Shown one piece after another: positions 17,644 to 29,163 of a DNA stretch of 64,000 bases (position 1 is the stretch's first letter; every line of letters starts with the position of its first letter). The stretch spans positions 1 to 64,000 of the forward strand of contig NZ_QLLC01000013.1 of NCBI RefSeq assembly GCF_003350205.1, given 5' to 3'. The notes under the pieces are model-generated. The model made no database searches, was not told the origin of the DNA, and was given only the letters and a program-made list of their open reading frames with translations. The DNA is from Brevundimonas bullata. Its GTDB lineage: Bacteria > Pseudomonadota > Alphaproteobacteria > Caulobacterales > Caulobacteraceae. The translations under genes were made by a program, and so were the position numbers.

Positions 17644-20600
17644 ATGAACAACATCTCCTCCTGGGCCATCAAGAACCCCATTCCGATCATCCTGCTGTTC
17701 GTCCTGCTGACGATCAGCGGCGTGATCGGCTTCTCGGGGATGCGGATCAACAACAACCCCGACATCGACTTCCCCCTGGTCGCCGTCACCGCCGCCCGTC
17801 CAGGCGCGGCGCCCAGCGAAATGGAGGTCCAGGTCACGCGTCCGATCGAGGACTCGATCGCCGGCCTGTCGGGCGTGCGCCACATCTATTCGAACATCTC
17901 GGACGGGGTTTCCTCGACCACCATCGAGTTCGAACTGGGCACCGACACCGAACGCGCCACCAACGACGTGCGCAACGCCATGAGCGGCGTGCGCGCCACC
18001 CTGCCCCAGGACATGCAGGAACCGACGGTCCAGCGCATCGACATCACCGGCGACGCCCTGATCACCTATGTGGTCCGCTCGCCGACGATGTCGCCGGAAC
18101 AGATCAGCTGGTTCATCGACAACGAGATGAGCCGCGCCCTGCTGGCCCTCGGCGGCGTGGGCGAGGTCAACCGCTCGGGCGGCGTCGACCGTGAGATCCG
18201 CGTCGAGCTGGACCCCGACCGCCTGGCCGCCTACGGCGTCACCGCCGCCCAGGTCAGCCAGGCCCTGACCAGCGTCAACACCGACCTGCCCGGCGGCCGC
18301 GTCACCGTGGCCGGTTCGGAACGCGCCATCCGCACCCTGGGTTCGGCTGGTTCGGTCGAGCAGCTGCGCCAGACCCTGATCCCCCTGGGCGACGGCCGCA
18401 GCGTGCGCCTGGGCGACCTGGGCCGCGTCGAGGACAAGTGGACCGAGCCGCGCCGCCTGGCCCGCTACAACGGCCAGGAAGCCGTCACCTTCAACTTCCT
18501 GCGCTCGCGCGAGGCCAGCGAAGTCACCGTCTCGCAAAAGGTCCGCGAAGAGGTCGCCAAGATCGACGAGGCCCACCCCGAGCTGACCATCGAACAGGTC
18601 ACATCCAGCGTCCAGTATATCGAGGAAAGCTACATCGCCTCGATCGAGGCCCTGGTCCTCGGCGCTGTCCTGGCCGTCATCGTGGTCTTCATCTTCCTGC
18701 GCGACTGGCGGGCCACCCTGATCGCGGCCACGGCCATGCCGATGTCGCTGATTCCGGCCTTCGCCATCCTCGGCCCGATGGACCAGTCGCTGAACGTGGT
18801 GACGCTGCTGGCCCTGTCGCTGACCATCGGCATCCTGGTCGACGACGCCATCGTCGAGATCGAGAACATCGTCCGGCACATGCGCGACGGCAAACCGCCC
18901 TACGCCGCCTCGATGGAGGCCGCCGACGAGATCGGTCTGGCCGTCGTGGCCACCACCTCGACCATCATCGCCGTCTTCGCTCCCGTCGGCTTCATGCCGG
19001 GCATCATCGGCCAGTTCTTCAAGGCCTTCGCCCTGGCCGCCTGCGTCTCGGTCGCCTTCTCGCTGGTCGTGGCGCGGACCCTGACCCCGCTGATGGCCGC
19101 CTATCTGCTGAAGCACACCAAGCATGAGGACAAGGACCCCCTGTGGATGCCCGGCTATCTGCGCGCCCTGCGCTGGTGCCTCGGCAACCGCTGGAAGGTC
19201 TTCGCCGTCGGCATCGCCATCTTCGTCGGCTCGGGCTTCCTGGCCACCAAGCTGCCGTTCGAGTTCAGCCCCTCGGGCGACCAGTCGCGCGCCGCCTTCC
19301 AGATCGAACTGCCGCCCGGCGCCACCCTGCGCGAGACCGACGCCGTGGTTCAGCGCGTCACCCGCGCCCTGCAAGCCCGCCCGGAAGTCACCTCGGTCTA
19401 CGCCGCCATCGGCGGCCAGGACGTCAACCAGGCCAACATCTACGCCGACCTGGTCAAGAAGGGCGAGCGCAAGCTCAGCCAGCAGGCCTTCGCCCGCGAA
19501 ATGGTCGACCAGTTGAAGACCATCCCCGGCGCCCGCATCAGCGCCGGCATCGCCCAGCAGGGCGGCGGTCCCAGCGACGGCACCCGCTACACCTTCGCCA
19601 TTCTGGGCGACAACCCGACCGCCCTGAACGCCGCCGCGCGCCAGGTCGAAGAGGAGATGCGCGGCGTTCCCGGCCTGGCCAATGTGGTCAACACCGCCGC
19701 CATCGCCCGCCCGGAAATCCTGGTCACGCCGCGACCTGACGAAGCGGCCCTGGCCGGCGTCTCGACCGGCTCCATATCTCAGGCCGTCCGCGTCGCCACC
19801 CTCGGCGACGTCGATCAGAACCTGCCCAAGTACAACCTGGGCGACCGTCAGGTGCCGATCCGCCTGCAACTGACCGACACGGCTCGTCAGGACCTGAACG
19901 TTCTGGAGACCCTGCGCGTGCCCACCGCCTCCGGCGCCGCCGTGCCGCTCAGCGCCGTCGCCGACATCGAGTTCGGCGCCGGTCCCGCGACCGTCAGCCG
20001 TCAGGACCGCTCGCGCATCGCCTCGATCACCGCCGAACTGGACGGCATCCGCACCGGCGACGCCGCCCAGCGGGTGCAGAAGCTGCCCTCGGTCCAGAAA
20101 CTGCCCGAAGGCGTGCGTCAGGTCCCGGCCGGGGACGCCGAGTTCATCCAGGAGATGATCACCGGCTTCGCCATCGCCTTCGGCACCGGCATCCTGCTGA
20201 TGTACGCGGTCCTGGTCCTGCTGTTCAAAAGCTTCGCCTATCCGATCACCATCATGGCCGCCCTGCCCCTGGCCATCGGCGGCGCCTTCGTGGCCCTGCT
20301 GCTGGGCGGCTCCAGCTTCTCGATCTCTTCGCTGATCGGGGTGCTGATGCTGATGGGCATCGCGGCCAAGAACTCCATCCTTCTGGTCGACTACGTCATC
20401 ATGGCCGAGAAGGACGGCATGTCCCGCTATGACGCCATCATGGACGCCGCCCACAAGCGGGCGCGCCCCATCCTGATGACCACCTTCGCCATGGGGGCCG
20501 GCATGGTGCCCGTCGCCATGGGCATCGGCGCCGACGTCGAGTTCCGTTCGCCCATGGCCATCGCGGTCCTGGGCGGCCTGATCTCCTCGACCTTCCTGTC

Positions 20601-20763
20601 GCTGCTCTACATCCCGGCCATCTTCACCATCGTCGACGACATCGCCGGCTGGGGCCGTCGCCGCATCGGCAAGGCCTTCGCCGGCCAGCACCGCATGGCC
20701 GACGAGCCCGCCCCGGTGAAGCCCCAGGCCCCGGTCGGCGCCCAGCCCTATCTGGGCGACTGA
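17644..20763 (+). CDS. RND family efflux transporter permease (AcrB/HAE type)
   Basis: A 1039-residue inner-membrane pump with twelve predicted spans and two large periplasmic loops. The proton-relay segment GILVDDAIVEIENIVRHM with its Asp pair is in the fourth span, and the second-half motif GIAAKNSILLVDY matches the family. It forms a trimer and extrudes drugs or other amphiphiles by proton exchange through its adaptor, encoded 9 bp upstream. A strong terminator follows. No local regulator (TetR or similar) is visible. Confidence 0.95.
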   Translation: MNNISSWAIKNPIPIILLFVLLTISGVIGFSGMRINNNPDIDFPLVAVTAARPGAAPSEMEVQVTRPIEDSIAGLSGVRHIYSNISDGVSSTTIEFELGTDTERATNDVRNAMSGVRATLPQDMQEPTVQRIDITGDALITYVVRSPTMSPEQISWFIDNEMSRALLALGGVGEVNRSGGVDREIRVELDPDRLAAYGVTAAQVSQALTSVNTDLPGGRVTVAGSERAIRTLGSAGSVEQLRQTLIPLGDGRSVRLGDLGRVEDKWTEPRRLARYNGQEAVTFNFLRSREASEVTVSQKVREEVAKIDEAHPELTIEQVTSSVQYIEESYIASIEALVLGAVLAVIVVFIFLRDWRATLIAATAMPMSLIPAFAILGPMDQSLNVVTLLALSLTIGILVDDAIVEIENIVRHMRDGKPPYAASMEAADEIGLAVVATTSTIIAVFAPVGFMPGIIGQFFKAFALAACVSVAFSLVVARTLTPLMAAYLLKHTKHEDKDPLWMPGYLRALRWCLGNRWKVFAVGIAIFVGSGFLATKLPFEFSPSGDQSRAAFQIELPPGATLRETDAVVQRVTRALQARPEVTSVYAAIGGQDVNQANIYADLVKKGERKLSQQAFAREMVDQLKTIPGARISAGIAQQGGGPSDGTRYTFAILGDNPTALNAAARQVEEEMRGVPGLANVVNTAAIARPEILVTPRPDEAALAGVSTGSISQAVRVATLGDVDQNLPKYNLGDRQVPIRLQLTDTARQDLNVLETLRVPTASGAAVPLSAVADIEFGAGPATVSRQDRSRIASITAELDGIRTGDAAQRVQKLPSVQKLPEGVRQVPAGDAEFIQEMITGFAIAFGTGILLMYAVLVLLFKSFAYPITIMAALPLAIGGAFVALLLGGSSFSISSLIGVLMLMGIAAKNSILLVDYVIMAEKDGMSRYDAIMDAAHKRARPILMTTFAMGAGMVPVAMGIGADVEFRSPMAIAVLGGLISSTFLSLLYIPAIFTIVDDIAGWGRRRIGKAFAGQHRMADEPAPVKPQAPVGAQPYLGD

Positions 20764-20787
20764 AGCCCCTAGATCGGACACGAAGAA

Positions 20788-20822
20788 AGCCCCGGAGAGC
20801 CCATGCTCCGGGGCTTTTTTTG
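20788..20822 (+). terminator. Rho-independent terminator of the RND operon
   Basis: Nine-base stem AGCCCCGGA / TCCGGGGCT around a ten-base loop, followed by an uninterrupted T-run at 20815-20821. Confidence 0.9.
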
Positions 20823-20957
20823 ATACCAAGGCGGCTGAGGCCTTCTTCCCTAAGGCCCGACGAAGCCCTCTAGCCATGGCCAAGCGCGAAGCATCGCCCG
20901 TCGCTCGTCACTCGCCGCCTATCCCAAGCCAGCAGTCGCCACACGCCCCAAACGCAG

Positions 20958-20989
20958 AAAGGGCGGCGGACCGAAGTCCGCCGCCCTTT
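20958..20989 (-). terminator. terminator of the TonB receptor gene
   Basis: Thirteen-base perfect stem AAAGGGCGGCGGA / TCCGCCGCCCTTT with a six-base loop, 25 bases beyond the receptor stop on the minus strand, with TTTCTG following. Confidence 0.85.
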
Positions 20990-21014
20990 CCTCAACCTGA
21001 AATCAGGTCAGACC

Positions 21015-24000
21015 TTAGAAGGACTTCGCGAGGTTCACGAAGGCCGTCCGGCCCAGGTAATCGTAGCCTGAGTACAGCGGAGCGTTGCCGACCCGGTTGT
21101 TATAGCCCGACGAAATGGTCGGCGGCTCTTCGTTCATCAGGTTGCGAACGCCGAGTGTGGCCGTCCAGCCGTCTGCCTGGTATTGAACCGAGGCGTTGTG
21201 CAGGAAATAGTCGCCGACTTCGAGATCGAACGGGCTGACCGAAGGATCAGAGATCCGACGATAGGCATAGTCGTCCGTACCCTGGATCCACTCGACGCCA
21301 TAGCGCACGCGCCATTGATCCCAAGCGTACGAAACATCAGCCGTACCCGTGAACTCGGGGTTGTTCAGACGACCCTTGTACTCGATCAGGGGGTTGGCTT
21401 CGAACAGCTTGCTGGCGATCTGCGTGTACTGGGTGACAGCAACGTTGACCGCCGCGACGCCCGGACCAACGTCCTTGCGGTAGCGAGCGGTGTAGTCCAG
21501 GCCCTTGACGATGTCAGTGGCCAGGTTGACGTAGCCGTTCTGGACGGTCAGGCGGTTGTCGCCGGCGTTGCGCGAGACGAGGCCGCAGAAGCCTTCGTCA
21601 GCGGCGAACTCGGCAGCGCTCGAGTTGTAGCAACGCTCCAGGATGTTGGCGGCGCCGTATTGGGCCACGCCGTTCTTCACTTCGATTTCATAGTAATCGA
21701 CTGCGAAGGCCAGATCGCCCCAACCCTCGGGCAGGGTCGGCTTCAGTACCATGCCAACCGTCATGTTGGTCGAGGTTTCAGCCTCAAGGCCAGCTTCAGA
21801 ACCGCCCTTGGTGACGACGGCGACGCTGGACTTCTGGATGAAGTCCTTGTCCAGGCCTTCGGCCTGACAGTTGGCGACCAGTTCAGGCGTCGCCTTCGAG
21901 GTCAGCTCGCTGCACAGATCGTTAGCGGCGGCCAGGAAGCCGGTCGTAGCGCCAACGAACTGCTCGAACAGCGCCGGGGCGCGGTACGAGGTGCCGTAGG
22001 TGGCGCGGAACGTCAGCATGTCGACGGGCTGGTAAACCAGGCCGATCTTGTAGGTTGTGTCGTCGCCGTACGAGTCATAGTCCGTGTAACGGAACGAACC
22101 GTTCAGCGTAAGCGACTTGGCGAACGGCGCGTCGCGCAGCAGAGGCGCTTCGACTTCACCGAAGATTTCCCACACCGAATCCGAACCGCGGGTGATAGCC
22201 GAGCTCGAGTAGTTGTAGGTGTTGCCCGTTTGCGAATCGAGACCCGGAGTGTCGTCGATGGACGAGTCACGCCATTCGGCGCCGAAGAAGCCCATGACCT
22301 TACCGGCCGGCAGATCGAACAGCGGACCGTCGATACCGAAGCTGACGACCTTCTCTTCGTACTCGGTGACGCCCGTGACCGGACGGAAGACGTAGTCCAC
22401 CCAGGCCTTCGGCAGAACGCCGCCGATCGTTTGACCGTTCACCGCCGGTGCGGCGATGCAGCCCGGGTTCGAGGCCAGTTGAGCGCACTGGAAACCGCCA
22501 TTGCCGTTGCTGACAACGTCCAGGCTTTCGATCAGGCGGTTCGTCAGGAACTGCTGGCTGGTGTATTCTGAACGCGACTTGGCATAGCTGGCAGACAGGT
22601 CATAGCGCCATTCCGGGATGAAGAAGTCACCCTTGATGCCAACGACGTTACGGTTGAAACGCACGTCTTGCGACGAGACGTCGTTGCCGAAACCGATGAA
22701 GGCGCGGACGCCGATGTCCTGGCCCTTGTTCAGGCCCTGGTCGCCCGAGAAGACGCTGAAGCCCAGATCGGCCGGGATCAGAAGGCTGCCCTTGGCGTAG
22801 TCCAGCGTCAGCTGGCGATAGCCGGTTTGTGACGAGCTGCGGTTGTTGAACAGCACTTCGCCGTACACTTCTGCGTTGCCCAGCGCGTTCAACTGATAGG
22901 CGGCTTCACCATAGACGGTGGTGACTTCGACCGGCGAAATCAGCGAGCGGTTCAGCATGCGTTCGTCGAAGGTGTCGCGAACGTTAGAGTTCACGCCCTT
23001 GCCGCCGACGCCTTCGAAACCGGCCATGGGTCCGGTGATGCCCGAGTTCGGACGGAAGCGATCGAAGAGGACGTTCGGCGCGCCAGCAGCCGGGGTTCCG
23101 GCCACGCCGACGAAGGTACGGTTGCCCTTGGAGTCCAACGGCCCCTCAACAGCAACGCCGAGCGTGTTGATCGACGAGCCGTTCGAGCCCGTGCCGGTGA
23201 TCGGATAGCATTTCGACTGGCCGGTGATCGGGTCGATGTAGTCGCTGCTCACGCCGTTGATCGGACGACGGCCGTCAGTCTGGCAACGCGTGAAGTCGCG
23301 GTCGCCCAGGCTCAGGGCTTCGCGATCATAGCGTTCCACCGAACCAGCGGCCCGCCAGCGGTCGCCACGGGCGCCAGCCGTCAGCGAGATGCGGCTCGAC
23401 GCGCCGGCGCCATTGGCTTCCAGCGGCTCGTTGCGCTGGGCTTCGATGGTCAGACCTTCAATGTTCTTGCGGGTCTGGATGTTGATGGCGCCAGCCACGG
23501 CGTCCGAGCCATAGATCGACGAGGCGCCGTCGCGCAGGACTTCGACGCGGTCGATCATGGCGGTCGGCAGGACGTTCAGGTCAGCCGAGCCGACCGAACC
23601 GCGCGAGCCCGACGGCGAAACGCGACGACCGTTCAGCAGCACCAGGGTGCGGCTCGGGCCCATGCCGCGCAGGCCGATGGTGTTGGCGCCGGGGCCGCCG
23701 TTGGTGACGTAGCCGCCGTAGGAGCTATTGACCTGCGAGGTGCCGCCCGTGATCGCCGTGCTCTGCAGGGCTTCCGTGGTCGAGGCGAAGCCTTGAAGGG
23801 TCGCTTCTTCACGCGTCACGACCTGGGTCGGCGACGGGGCGTTGTAATTATCGCGACGAATGCGCGAGCCGACGACGACGACTTCGTCGACCGTCGATGC
23901 AGCTTCCTGGGTATTGGTTGCGTCCTGAGCGAACGCGGCTCCCGGAGCGAGCAGGGTCAACGACAAAGCAGCGGCGCTAGCCACCATCGTCGTGCCCAGC

Positions 24001-24023
24001 AGGTAGTTCTTGCGAGTGCTCAT
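21015..24023 (-). CDS. TonB-dependent receptor
   Basis: A 1002-residue outer-membrane receptor. The signal peptide ends near AAFAQDA (about residue 33); a TonB-box-like DEVVVVGSRIR follows. The plug domain carries NTIGLRGMGPSRTLVLLNGRR and the closing IDRVEVLRDGASSIYGSDAVAG; the rest is a beta-barrel ending in Phe. Large receptors of this group in Caulobacterales import polymers, peptides or sugars as well as metals, and the substrate is not deducible here. It stands alone, with no transporter or regulator nearby. Codon use is slightly less G/C-extreme than its neighbours, as in highly expressed genes. Confidence 0.93.
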   Translation of the reverse strand: MSTRKNYLLGTTMVASAAALSLTLLAPGAAFAQDATNTQEAASTVDEVVVVGSRIRRDNYNAPSPTQVVTREEATLQGFASTTEALQSTAITGGTSQVNSSYGGYVTNGGPGANTIGLRGMGPSRTLVLLNGRRVSPSGSRGSVGSADLNVLPTAMIDRVEVLRDGASSIYGSDAVAGAINIQTRKNIEGLTIEAQRNEPLEANGAGASSRISLTAGARGDRWRAAGSVERYDREALSLGDRDFTRCQTDGRRPINGVSSDYIDPITGQSKCYPITGTGSNGSSINTLGVAVEGPLDSKGNRTFVGVAGTPAAGAPNVLFDRFRPNSGITGPMAGFEGVGGKGVNSNVRDTFDERMLNRSLISPVEVTTVYGEAAYQLNALGNAEVYGEVLFNNRSSSQTGYRQLTLDYAKGSLLIPADLGFSVFSGDQGLNKGQDIGVRAFIGFGNDVSSQDVRFNRNVVGIKGDFFIPEWRYDLSASYAKSRSEYTSQQFLTNRLIESLDVVSNGNGGFQCAQLASNPGCIAAPAVNGQTIGGVLPKAWVDYVFRPVTGVTEYEEKVVSFGIDGPLFDLPAGKVMGFFGAEWRDSSIDDTPGLDSQTGNTYNYSSSAITRGSDSVWEIFGEVEAPLLRDAPFAKSLTLNGSFRYTDYDSYGDDTTYKIGLVYQPVDMLTFRATYGTSYRAPALFEQFVGATTGFLAAANDLCSELTSKATPELVANCQAEGLDKDFIQKSSVAVVTKGGSEAGLEAETSTNMTVGMVLKPTLPEGWGDLAFAVDYYEIEVKNGVAQYGAANILERCYNSSAAEFAADEGFCGLVSRNAGDNRLTVQNGYVNLATDIVKGLDYTARYRKDVGPGVAAVNVAVTQYTQIASKLFEANPLIEYKGRLNNPEFTGTADVSYAWDQWRVRYGVEWIQGTDDYAYRRISDPSVSPFDLEVGDYFLHNASVQYQADGWTATLGVRNLMNEEPPTISSGYNNRVGNAPLYSGYDYLGRTAFVNLAKSF

Positions 24024-24400
24024 ATGCCTCTATTTACCTGTGAATATTGAACAACAGATACAACGATCATTGAACGCTGTTTCGGATACCAATGTTCGAC
24101 TCTACGTTTCTTGGTTGATCGAGGGCTAGGCAAAGCGTCACATAAGGGCAACCAAAATATTGCTGGAAAGCGACGATATGCGAAAAAGCGCGTCAATTTT
24201 GACGCCAAGGAACCCGTTTTAAACCACAATTCGTCCATTTATGGCGACAATCGGCCAAATATTGCCCGCATTGTGACGCTATTCGGCGCGATTAAGGCAA
24301 AGCTTGAGCCGGATCGCGGCGGCGGCGCGTTCGCCCCGCCTCCGCCGCCACAATCGCCGCCCTATGGCGTCCTCGGCCCGCGCGCACTACCTTGACGTTC
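24024..24400. other. AT-richer divergent promoter region
   Basis: No gene is supported. The 377 bases are clearly richer in A and T than the surroundings and must hold the promoters of the receptor gene (minus) and uvrB (plus). An inverted repeat GCGTCAA-TT-TTGACGC at 24190-24205 is a candidate operator. I found no convincing LexA-type or Fur-type site. Confidence 0.4.
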
Positions 24401-26761
<2,361 letters not shown>

Positions 26762-26805
26762 GGGGCGGGCAGCCAGTTCCACTACCCAGTTGCCCATACG
26801 ACCGC

Positions 26806-26880
26806 GAAGGCCGTATGCGCGAAGCTGCCCGCCGTCGCGACGAGATCAATAAGACAAAGGAGAAAGACCTGGAGTTTCGC
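26806..26880 (+). pseudogene. diverged fragment echoing the uvrB 3' end
   Basis: Read from 26806, the codons give EGRMREAARRRDEINK, then TKEKDLEFR. The C-terminus of UvrB has [25 protein letters not shown]... read in two parts: EGRMR, a ten-residue stretch missing here, then [10 protein letters not shown] and DLEF. The DNA agrees in the same places (GAAGGCCG-ATGCGC, GCCCGCC, CGCGACGAGATCAA). It begins 44 bases after the uvrB stop, in a different frame, and runs into the AT-rich island. It looks like a remnant of a second uvrB end left by recombination. Confidence 0.55.
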
Positions 26881-26916
26881 TTAGAAGATGAGCGTGTAAT
26901 AGATAATTTCAATCAA

Positions 26917-27363
26917 CTACTTAAGATCTCTACTAGCTACTTCAGCTATAACGCTATGAGTCCTCTCATTATCGATCATAGATTCGATCAACGTCATTAG
27001 CTGGTCCATATTCCCCGCCGACTTCAGAGAGCCTTTAGGATACTGAAAGCGCCCCAGAAGGATGGCCTCAAGACTCTTCCTAGAAAGTTCCGACGACCCC
27101 AGCACAGCCTCCACTTCTTCCAATGAAGCATCGCGGTACAGCTCCGCTTCCGCCTCAACGTTTGATCGGAGCGCCCGCTTGCCCCCCCCCAGAAGGATCG
27201 CCTCGACATCCGCCTTCGGCAACCTGTGAAGATAGAGGAGCACATTTGCGAACGCGTTGACTGCCTCTGGCGGAGCACCAGCTTCAACCAACAGATTTCT
27301 TTGGTTCTCAAGGTGCTTGAGAACCATTCGAAGGGATCCGTACGTGGTCTTATTCAGGCTCAA
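26917..27363 (-). CDS. unknown 148-residue protein paired with a ParA-like ATPase
   Basis: A 148-residue, mainly helical protein (ADVEAILLGGGKRALRS and SLEAILLGRFQYPKGS are two related segments with an EAILLG core). No helix-turn-helix, membrane span or known ParB domain can be recognised. Its start overlaps the stop of the ParA-like gene by four bases (ATGA), so the two are translationally coupled and probably act together, perhaps as an ATPase and its partner or cargo adaptor. Codon use is AT-rich compared with the flanks, consistent with recent acquisition. Confidence 0.65.
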   Translation of the reverse strand: MSLNKTTYGSLRMVLKHLENQRNLLVEAGAPPEAVNAFANVLLYLHRLPKADVEAILLGGGKRALRSNVEAEAELYRDASLEEVEAVLGSSELSRKSLEAILLGRFQYPKGSLKSAGNMDQLMTLIESMIDNERTHSVIAEVASRDLK

Positions 27364-28304
27364 AGTGCGTCTATCCGGATTTTCAGCTCGGTGCAGATCT
27401 TAGTCATCATAGGCCGCGCCTTCACGGAATTGGAGGTTTTTACCGCCCAAACAGGAAGCCCGACATTCAGCGCCTCTGGAACGCCAATAAGATTAGTACT
27501 TATAGTATCCAAGACTTGATTTCCGCGCCTTGCTCGCAATTGCGCCAACTGGGTCGTATGAATGTTAGTAACGCCAGACGCCGCACGCCCCGCCGTTTTC
27601 AATATTGACGGAGCAATCGCCACAAGATTTGTGTCAGCAACATAGCTTTTTGGCGTCGCTGCGGAATCGATCCGTCCATCCTGCTTCAACTGCTTCAACT
27701 TTCCGTCGATTTTAGTCTGAACAAGCGACAGGAAGTGCGTCACCCCTCGGCTTGACAGTTCGTCAGGAATAACAGGAACGATGAATCCATCGCTACAAGC
27801 GATGGCGTTCTGGCTTACAATTTTTGTAGCAGGCGGGCAATCTATGACGACGTAATCATAGTTATTATCGGCATCAATGAAATCAAGCCACGAGGCTAGG
27901 AGCGTCCTTTTCTCCCAGTCAGAAATAGTAGCATTTCCCATCGTAGTAGATGCAAGATCTATCTCAATGTCGTCCAGCTCAAATTGGGCAGGAACCAAGC
28001 TCAAATTACTATAATAACTATACCCAGGATACCTGGAAGACATTGGGTTATTAACAATAATTTCCGCACCAGGCATCGCCACCTTTCTATTTGTGAACGA
28101 TTCAAATATGCGATTAACCGTTCGACCGGCGGTCACTCGCGTTTGCCAAGCAGCAGATCCAAGAGCGACAATCGAGAGGCTGGACTGATGGTCTACGTCT
28201 ATAAGTAGAACGCGAGACGTTTTAGCCAAATGACAGGCAAGATGAAATGAAAGCGTTGTCTTGCTCACGCCACCCTTAAAGTTGATTACCGACACAATCT
28301 TCAT
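27360..28304 (-). CDS. ParA/MinD family ATPase
   Basis: A 314-residue P-loop ATPase starting MKIVSVINFKGGVSKTT, which contains the deviant Walker A KGGVSKTT with the signature lysine. Later blocks LLIDVDHQSSLS and YVVIDCPPATK match Walker A' and Walker B of ParA proteins. The start at 28304 has a G-rich ribosome-binding site; a TTG fifteen bases upstream is less likely. No N-terminal DNA-binding extension is present, so it is of the short ParA type seen in plasmid partition, MipZ-like and cargo-positioning systems. It is AT-rich and coupled to the 148-residue gene. No ParB gene is adjacent. Confidence 0.85.
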   Translation of the reverse strand: MKIVSVINFKGGVSKTTLSFHLACHLAKTSRVLLIDVDHQSSLSIVALGSAAWQTRVTAGRTVNRIFESFTNRKVAMPGAEIIVNNPMSSRYPGYSYYSNLSLVPAQFELDDIEIDLASTTMGNATISDWEKRTLLASWLDFIDADNNYDYVVIDCPPATKIVSQNAIACSDGFIVPVIPDELSSRGVTHFLSLVQTKIDGKLKQLKQDGRIDSAATPKSYVADTNLVAIAPSILKTAGRAASGVTNIHTTQLAQLRARRGNQVLDTISTNLIGVPEALNVGLPVWAVKTSNSVKARPMMTKICTELKIRIDAL

Positions 28305-28332
28305 AAAACCCCCCACCAAGACCGTTAAACCG

Positions 28333-28348
28333 ATGGCAAATTAGCCAT
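28333..28348 (-). promoter_or_regulatory. candidate operator upstream of the ParA-like gene
   Basis: ATGGCAAATTAGCCAT is a 16-base palindrome with one mismatched pair, 29 bases before the ATPase start codon. Position and shape suit an autoregulatory or partition site, but it is a single copy and no binding protein is known. Confidence 0.3.
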
Positions 28349-28856
28349 ACCTATCTGTTGACCATATGACATACGCCAGCACGTCGTCACCATAATGCTG
28401 GAGTTTTTCGTACAAAGTTGAAAATTCAGCTTTTGCGCTTGCCAATCCTTCTCGCTTAATTGCGGCAGGTTGGATTTTGCAGGATTAACAATCAAAGGCC
28501 CGCGTATTAGTAACTCCCACCTACAGTAATTTCCCGCCCCTCCCCCTCCGCCATCCCCTTTCAGCTCGCCCTACCTTCCGCCCGTGCCACCCTGTGCTCG
28601 TTCCGTTGCATGGAGGGCTCGTGAGGCCTGCGACCTTGTGGCGACGGGAGCGGATGGAGCGGGCACTTGTCGGGCCGCGCGGCGTCCGTCGCGGTCTCCG
28701 GTCAAGGGCGCTGAAGCCCAGCGGACAGGTCGCGGCGGGCTTCGCCGCGCGACCCAGGATGTGAACGTGCGAGGCGGCAAGCGAACGCAAGCCTCCTCAA
28801 TCGTGGTCTCAAGTCGCCCGCAAGGGCGATAGACCACACATCAGGACAAGGAGCCC
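28349..28856. other. gene-free region with structured GC-rich segment
   Basis: Bases up to about 28540 are AT-rich and belong to the ParA island. From about 28560 the sequence becomes very GC-rich with no credible ORF on either strand. Two strong stems are visible: GGTCGCGGCG / CGCCG-CGACC at 28728-28754 with a two-base bulge, and GTGGTCT / AGACCAC at 28803-28837 enclosing TCGCCC-GCAA-GGGCGA. It could encode a structured RNA or a leader for the small gene at 28857. Hallmarks of RNase P RNA, tmRNA and SRP RNA were looked for and not found. Confidence 0.35.
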
Positions 28857-29066
28857 ATGACCCGTCCCCGCCCCTCGCGCCGCGACCGCGTCGCCGACCC
28901 TGACGACGTGAGCGACGTCCACCCCGCCGAACTGCGGCGGCTGCAAAAGGAGTTCTTCTCGCGCGTCGATCATCTGGCCGCCGCCTTTCAACGCAAGCGC
29001 GATGAGGCGATCGCGCGCGGCGCGCGTCTGCCGCCGGACGATCCGCCCTGGACCGCCGGGGCCTGA
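28857..29066 (+). CDS. small conserved hypothetical protein
   Basis: A 69-residue basic and acidic protein (MTRPRPSRRDRVADPD...) with a helical middle, LRRLQKEFFSRVDHLAAAF. AAGGAG lies five bases before the ATG, supporting translation. No signal peptide, span or motif is recognised. It follows the stem-loop at 28803-28837 directly, which could regulate it. Function unknown. Confidence 0.6.
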   Translation: MTRPRPSRRDRVADPDDVSDVHPAELRRLQKEFFSRVDHLAAAFQRKRDEAIARGARLPPDDPPWTAGA

Positions 29067-29163
29067 GGCTTGGGCGCCACAGGAGCGCAAAACTCCGCGC
29101 CTCCCTCAGATGAGTCAGGGAACGGCGCAGAAATTGCGGCATTATCGTGTCGAAGGGTGCATC

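Noticed and set aside
16435..20883. A 1482-codon minus-strand ORF across the RND operon
   Set aside because: It is the antisense shadow of the adaptor and pump genes, with repetitive Gly/Asp/Gln/Ala composition and no recognisable motif.
28521..28837. Several 82-89 codon ORFs in the GC-rich gene-free segment
   Set aside because: They overlap on both strands, are Arg/Pro-rich as expected from random GC-rich DNA, and lack ribosome-binding sites.
28560..28856. RNase P RNA, tmRNA or SRP RNA in the structured segment
   Set aside because: The conserved elements I know (the GAGGAAAGUCC block of RNase P RNA, a tmRNA tag ORF, the SRP GGAAG/GCA tetraloop region) are absent.
26762..28856. Prophage or integrative element with integrase and attachment sites
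   Set aside because: No integrase, recombinase or tRNA gene is present, and no direct repeat pair flanks the AT-rich stretch apart from the diverged uvrB-end echo on one side.
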